Below, piece after piece: positions 6,827 to 7,233 of a stretch of 7,233 bases of DNA (position 1 is its first letter; the number at the start of each line of letters is the position of its first letter). The position numbers were made by a program, and so were the translations under genes. The notes under the pieces are model-generated. The model was not told where the DNA came from. It saw only the letters and a list, made by a program, of their open reading frames with translations, and searched no databases. Source of the stretch: Candidatus Krumholzibacteriota bacterium (GTDB lineage: Bacteria > Krumholzibacteriota > Krumholzibacteriia > Krumholzibacteriales > Krumholzibacteriaceae). The stretch covers positions 1 through 7,233 of the forward strand of contig JAUWMD010000132.1 of NCBI GenBank assembly GCA_030613345.1, written 5' to 3'.

Positions 6827-7233
6827 ATGGCAAGCGATACGGCAATAAGCATCGGCAGCGGGTGTGAGTACATGGCGAGCATCATCGACAGCTCGCCCGT
6901 GCCCCTGATAGCGCTCGATACGAGTCTGCGGATCATCATGTTCAACAGGGCGGCCCGCAATCTGACCGGATTCGAGATGGTGGACGTGACGGGGTGCAGG
7001 ATCAGCGCACTCGTAGGGTTCGCGGACACGCGCCGTATCATCCGTGACCTCAGGGTCGGCGGGAAGTCGTCCGAGGATCACATGGCGAAGTTCAGGAAGA
7101 GAGGTGGCGGGGAGGTGCCGGTGAGGCTCAAGGTAAACCCGGTGATGAGCAGGGGAGGGGAGCTCGCCGGAGCTATCATACTCGCTATGGACCTCACTGA
7201 GCTGAGGGAGATCCAGTCGAAGCTGCTCGAGGC
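6827..7233 (+). CDS. PAS-domain sensor protein, probably a histidine kinase (3' partial)
   Basis: The frame opens at ATG 6827, 6 nt after GGAG (6817-6820), and stays open for 135 codons to the window end. Residues about 13-123 form a PAS domain: EYMASIIDSSPVPLIALD, then LRIIMFNRAARNLTGF, then a VPVRLKVNPV strand and the closing AIILAMDLTELRE. The domain runs into a helical linker (ELREIQSKLLEA) of the kind that joins PAS to a kinase, a cyclase or another PAS. No membrane segment or signal peptide is seen in the visible part, so it is probably cytoplasmic. Its place behind a kinase and a stand-alone receiver makes a second histidine kinase the likeliest identity; a diguanylate cyclase or sigma-54 activator is possible. 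The output domain lies outside the window. Confidence 0.85.
   Translation, partial: MASDTAISIGSGCEYMASIIDSSPVPLIALDTSLRIIMFNRAARNLTGFEMVDVTGCRISALVGFADTRRIIRDLRVGGKSSEDHMAKFRKRGGGEVPVRLKVNPVMSRGGELAGAIILAMDLTELREIQSKLLE

Noticed and set aside
6271..7041. 256-codon minus-strand frame over the receiver and PAS genes
   Set aside because: Antisense to a receiver with all conserved residues and to a clear PAS domain; no ribosome binding logic or family resemblance.

Overview
The window is a high-GC (about 60 % by eye), densely coded bacterial segment with every gene on the + strand. Arg is often AGG, Ile is often ATA, and gene starts have GGAG-type ribosome binding sites. The UvrA variant and the style of the signalling proteins fit an uncultivated lineage of the FCB or deep-branching Gram-negative kind (Krumholzibacteriota or Eisenbacteria-like), but this is an impression and not a placement.

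Region 1 (1-3621) is a housekeeping pair. The first gene is uvrA, cut at its 5' end by the window edge; it encodes the damage-recognition ATPase of nucleotide excision repair. It is followed with no spacer (TAG directly abutting ATG) by a galE-like UDP-glucose 4-epimerase gene. The UvrA has an intact second ABC domain except for one striking substitution: the Walker A Ser after the catalytic Lys is Arg.

Region 2 (3622-3877) is the only sizeable non-coding gap. It is AT-rich in the middle, has a plausible extended -10 promoter, and has a leader of about 125 nt in which a perfect 7-bp complement can cover the ribosome binding site of the next gene. Upstream short segments could form competing pairings.

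Region 3 (3878-7233) is a signal-transduction cluster. It starts with a soluble 832-residue histidine kinase (GAF-like, GAF-like, PAS, HisKA, HATPase) whose last 150 residues look like a degenerate GGDEF domain. Its 3' end overlaps a stand-alone receiver domain gene by 28 nt. After a strong GC-rich hairpin, a PAS-domain protein begins and runs off the window; it is probably another sensor kinase. The three genes read as one cytoplasmic phosphorelay: the kinase senses internal signals, the receiver takes the phosphate, and the receiver has no output domain of its own. The downstream PAS protein is the obvious candidate partner.

The most interesting points are the degenerate GGDEF tail on the kinase, the possible translational switch in its leader, and the altered Walker A motif in UvrA. 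No RNA genes, mobile elements, CRISPR arrays or phage genes were seen.
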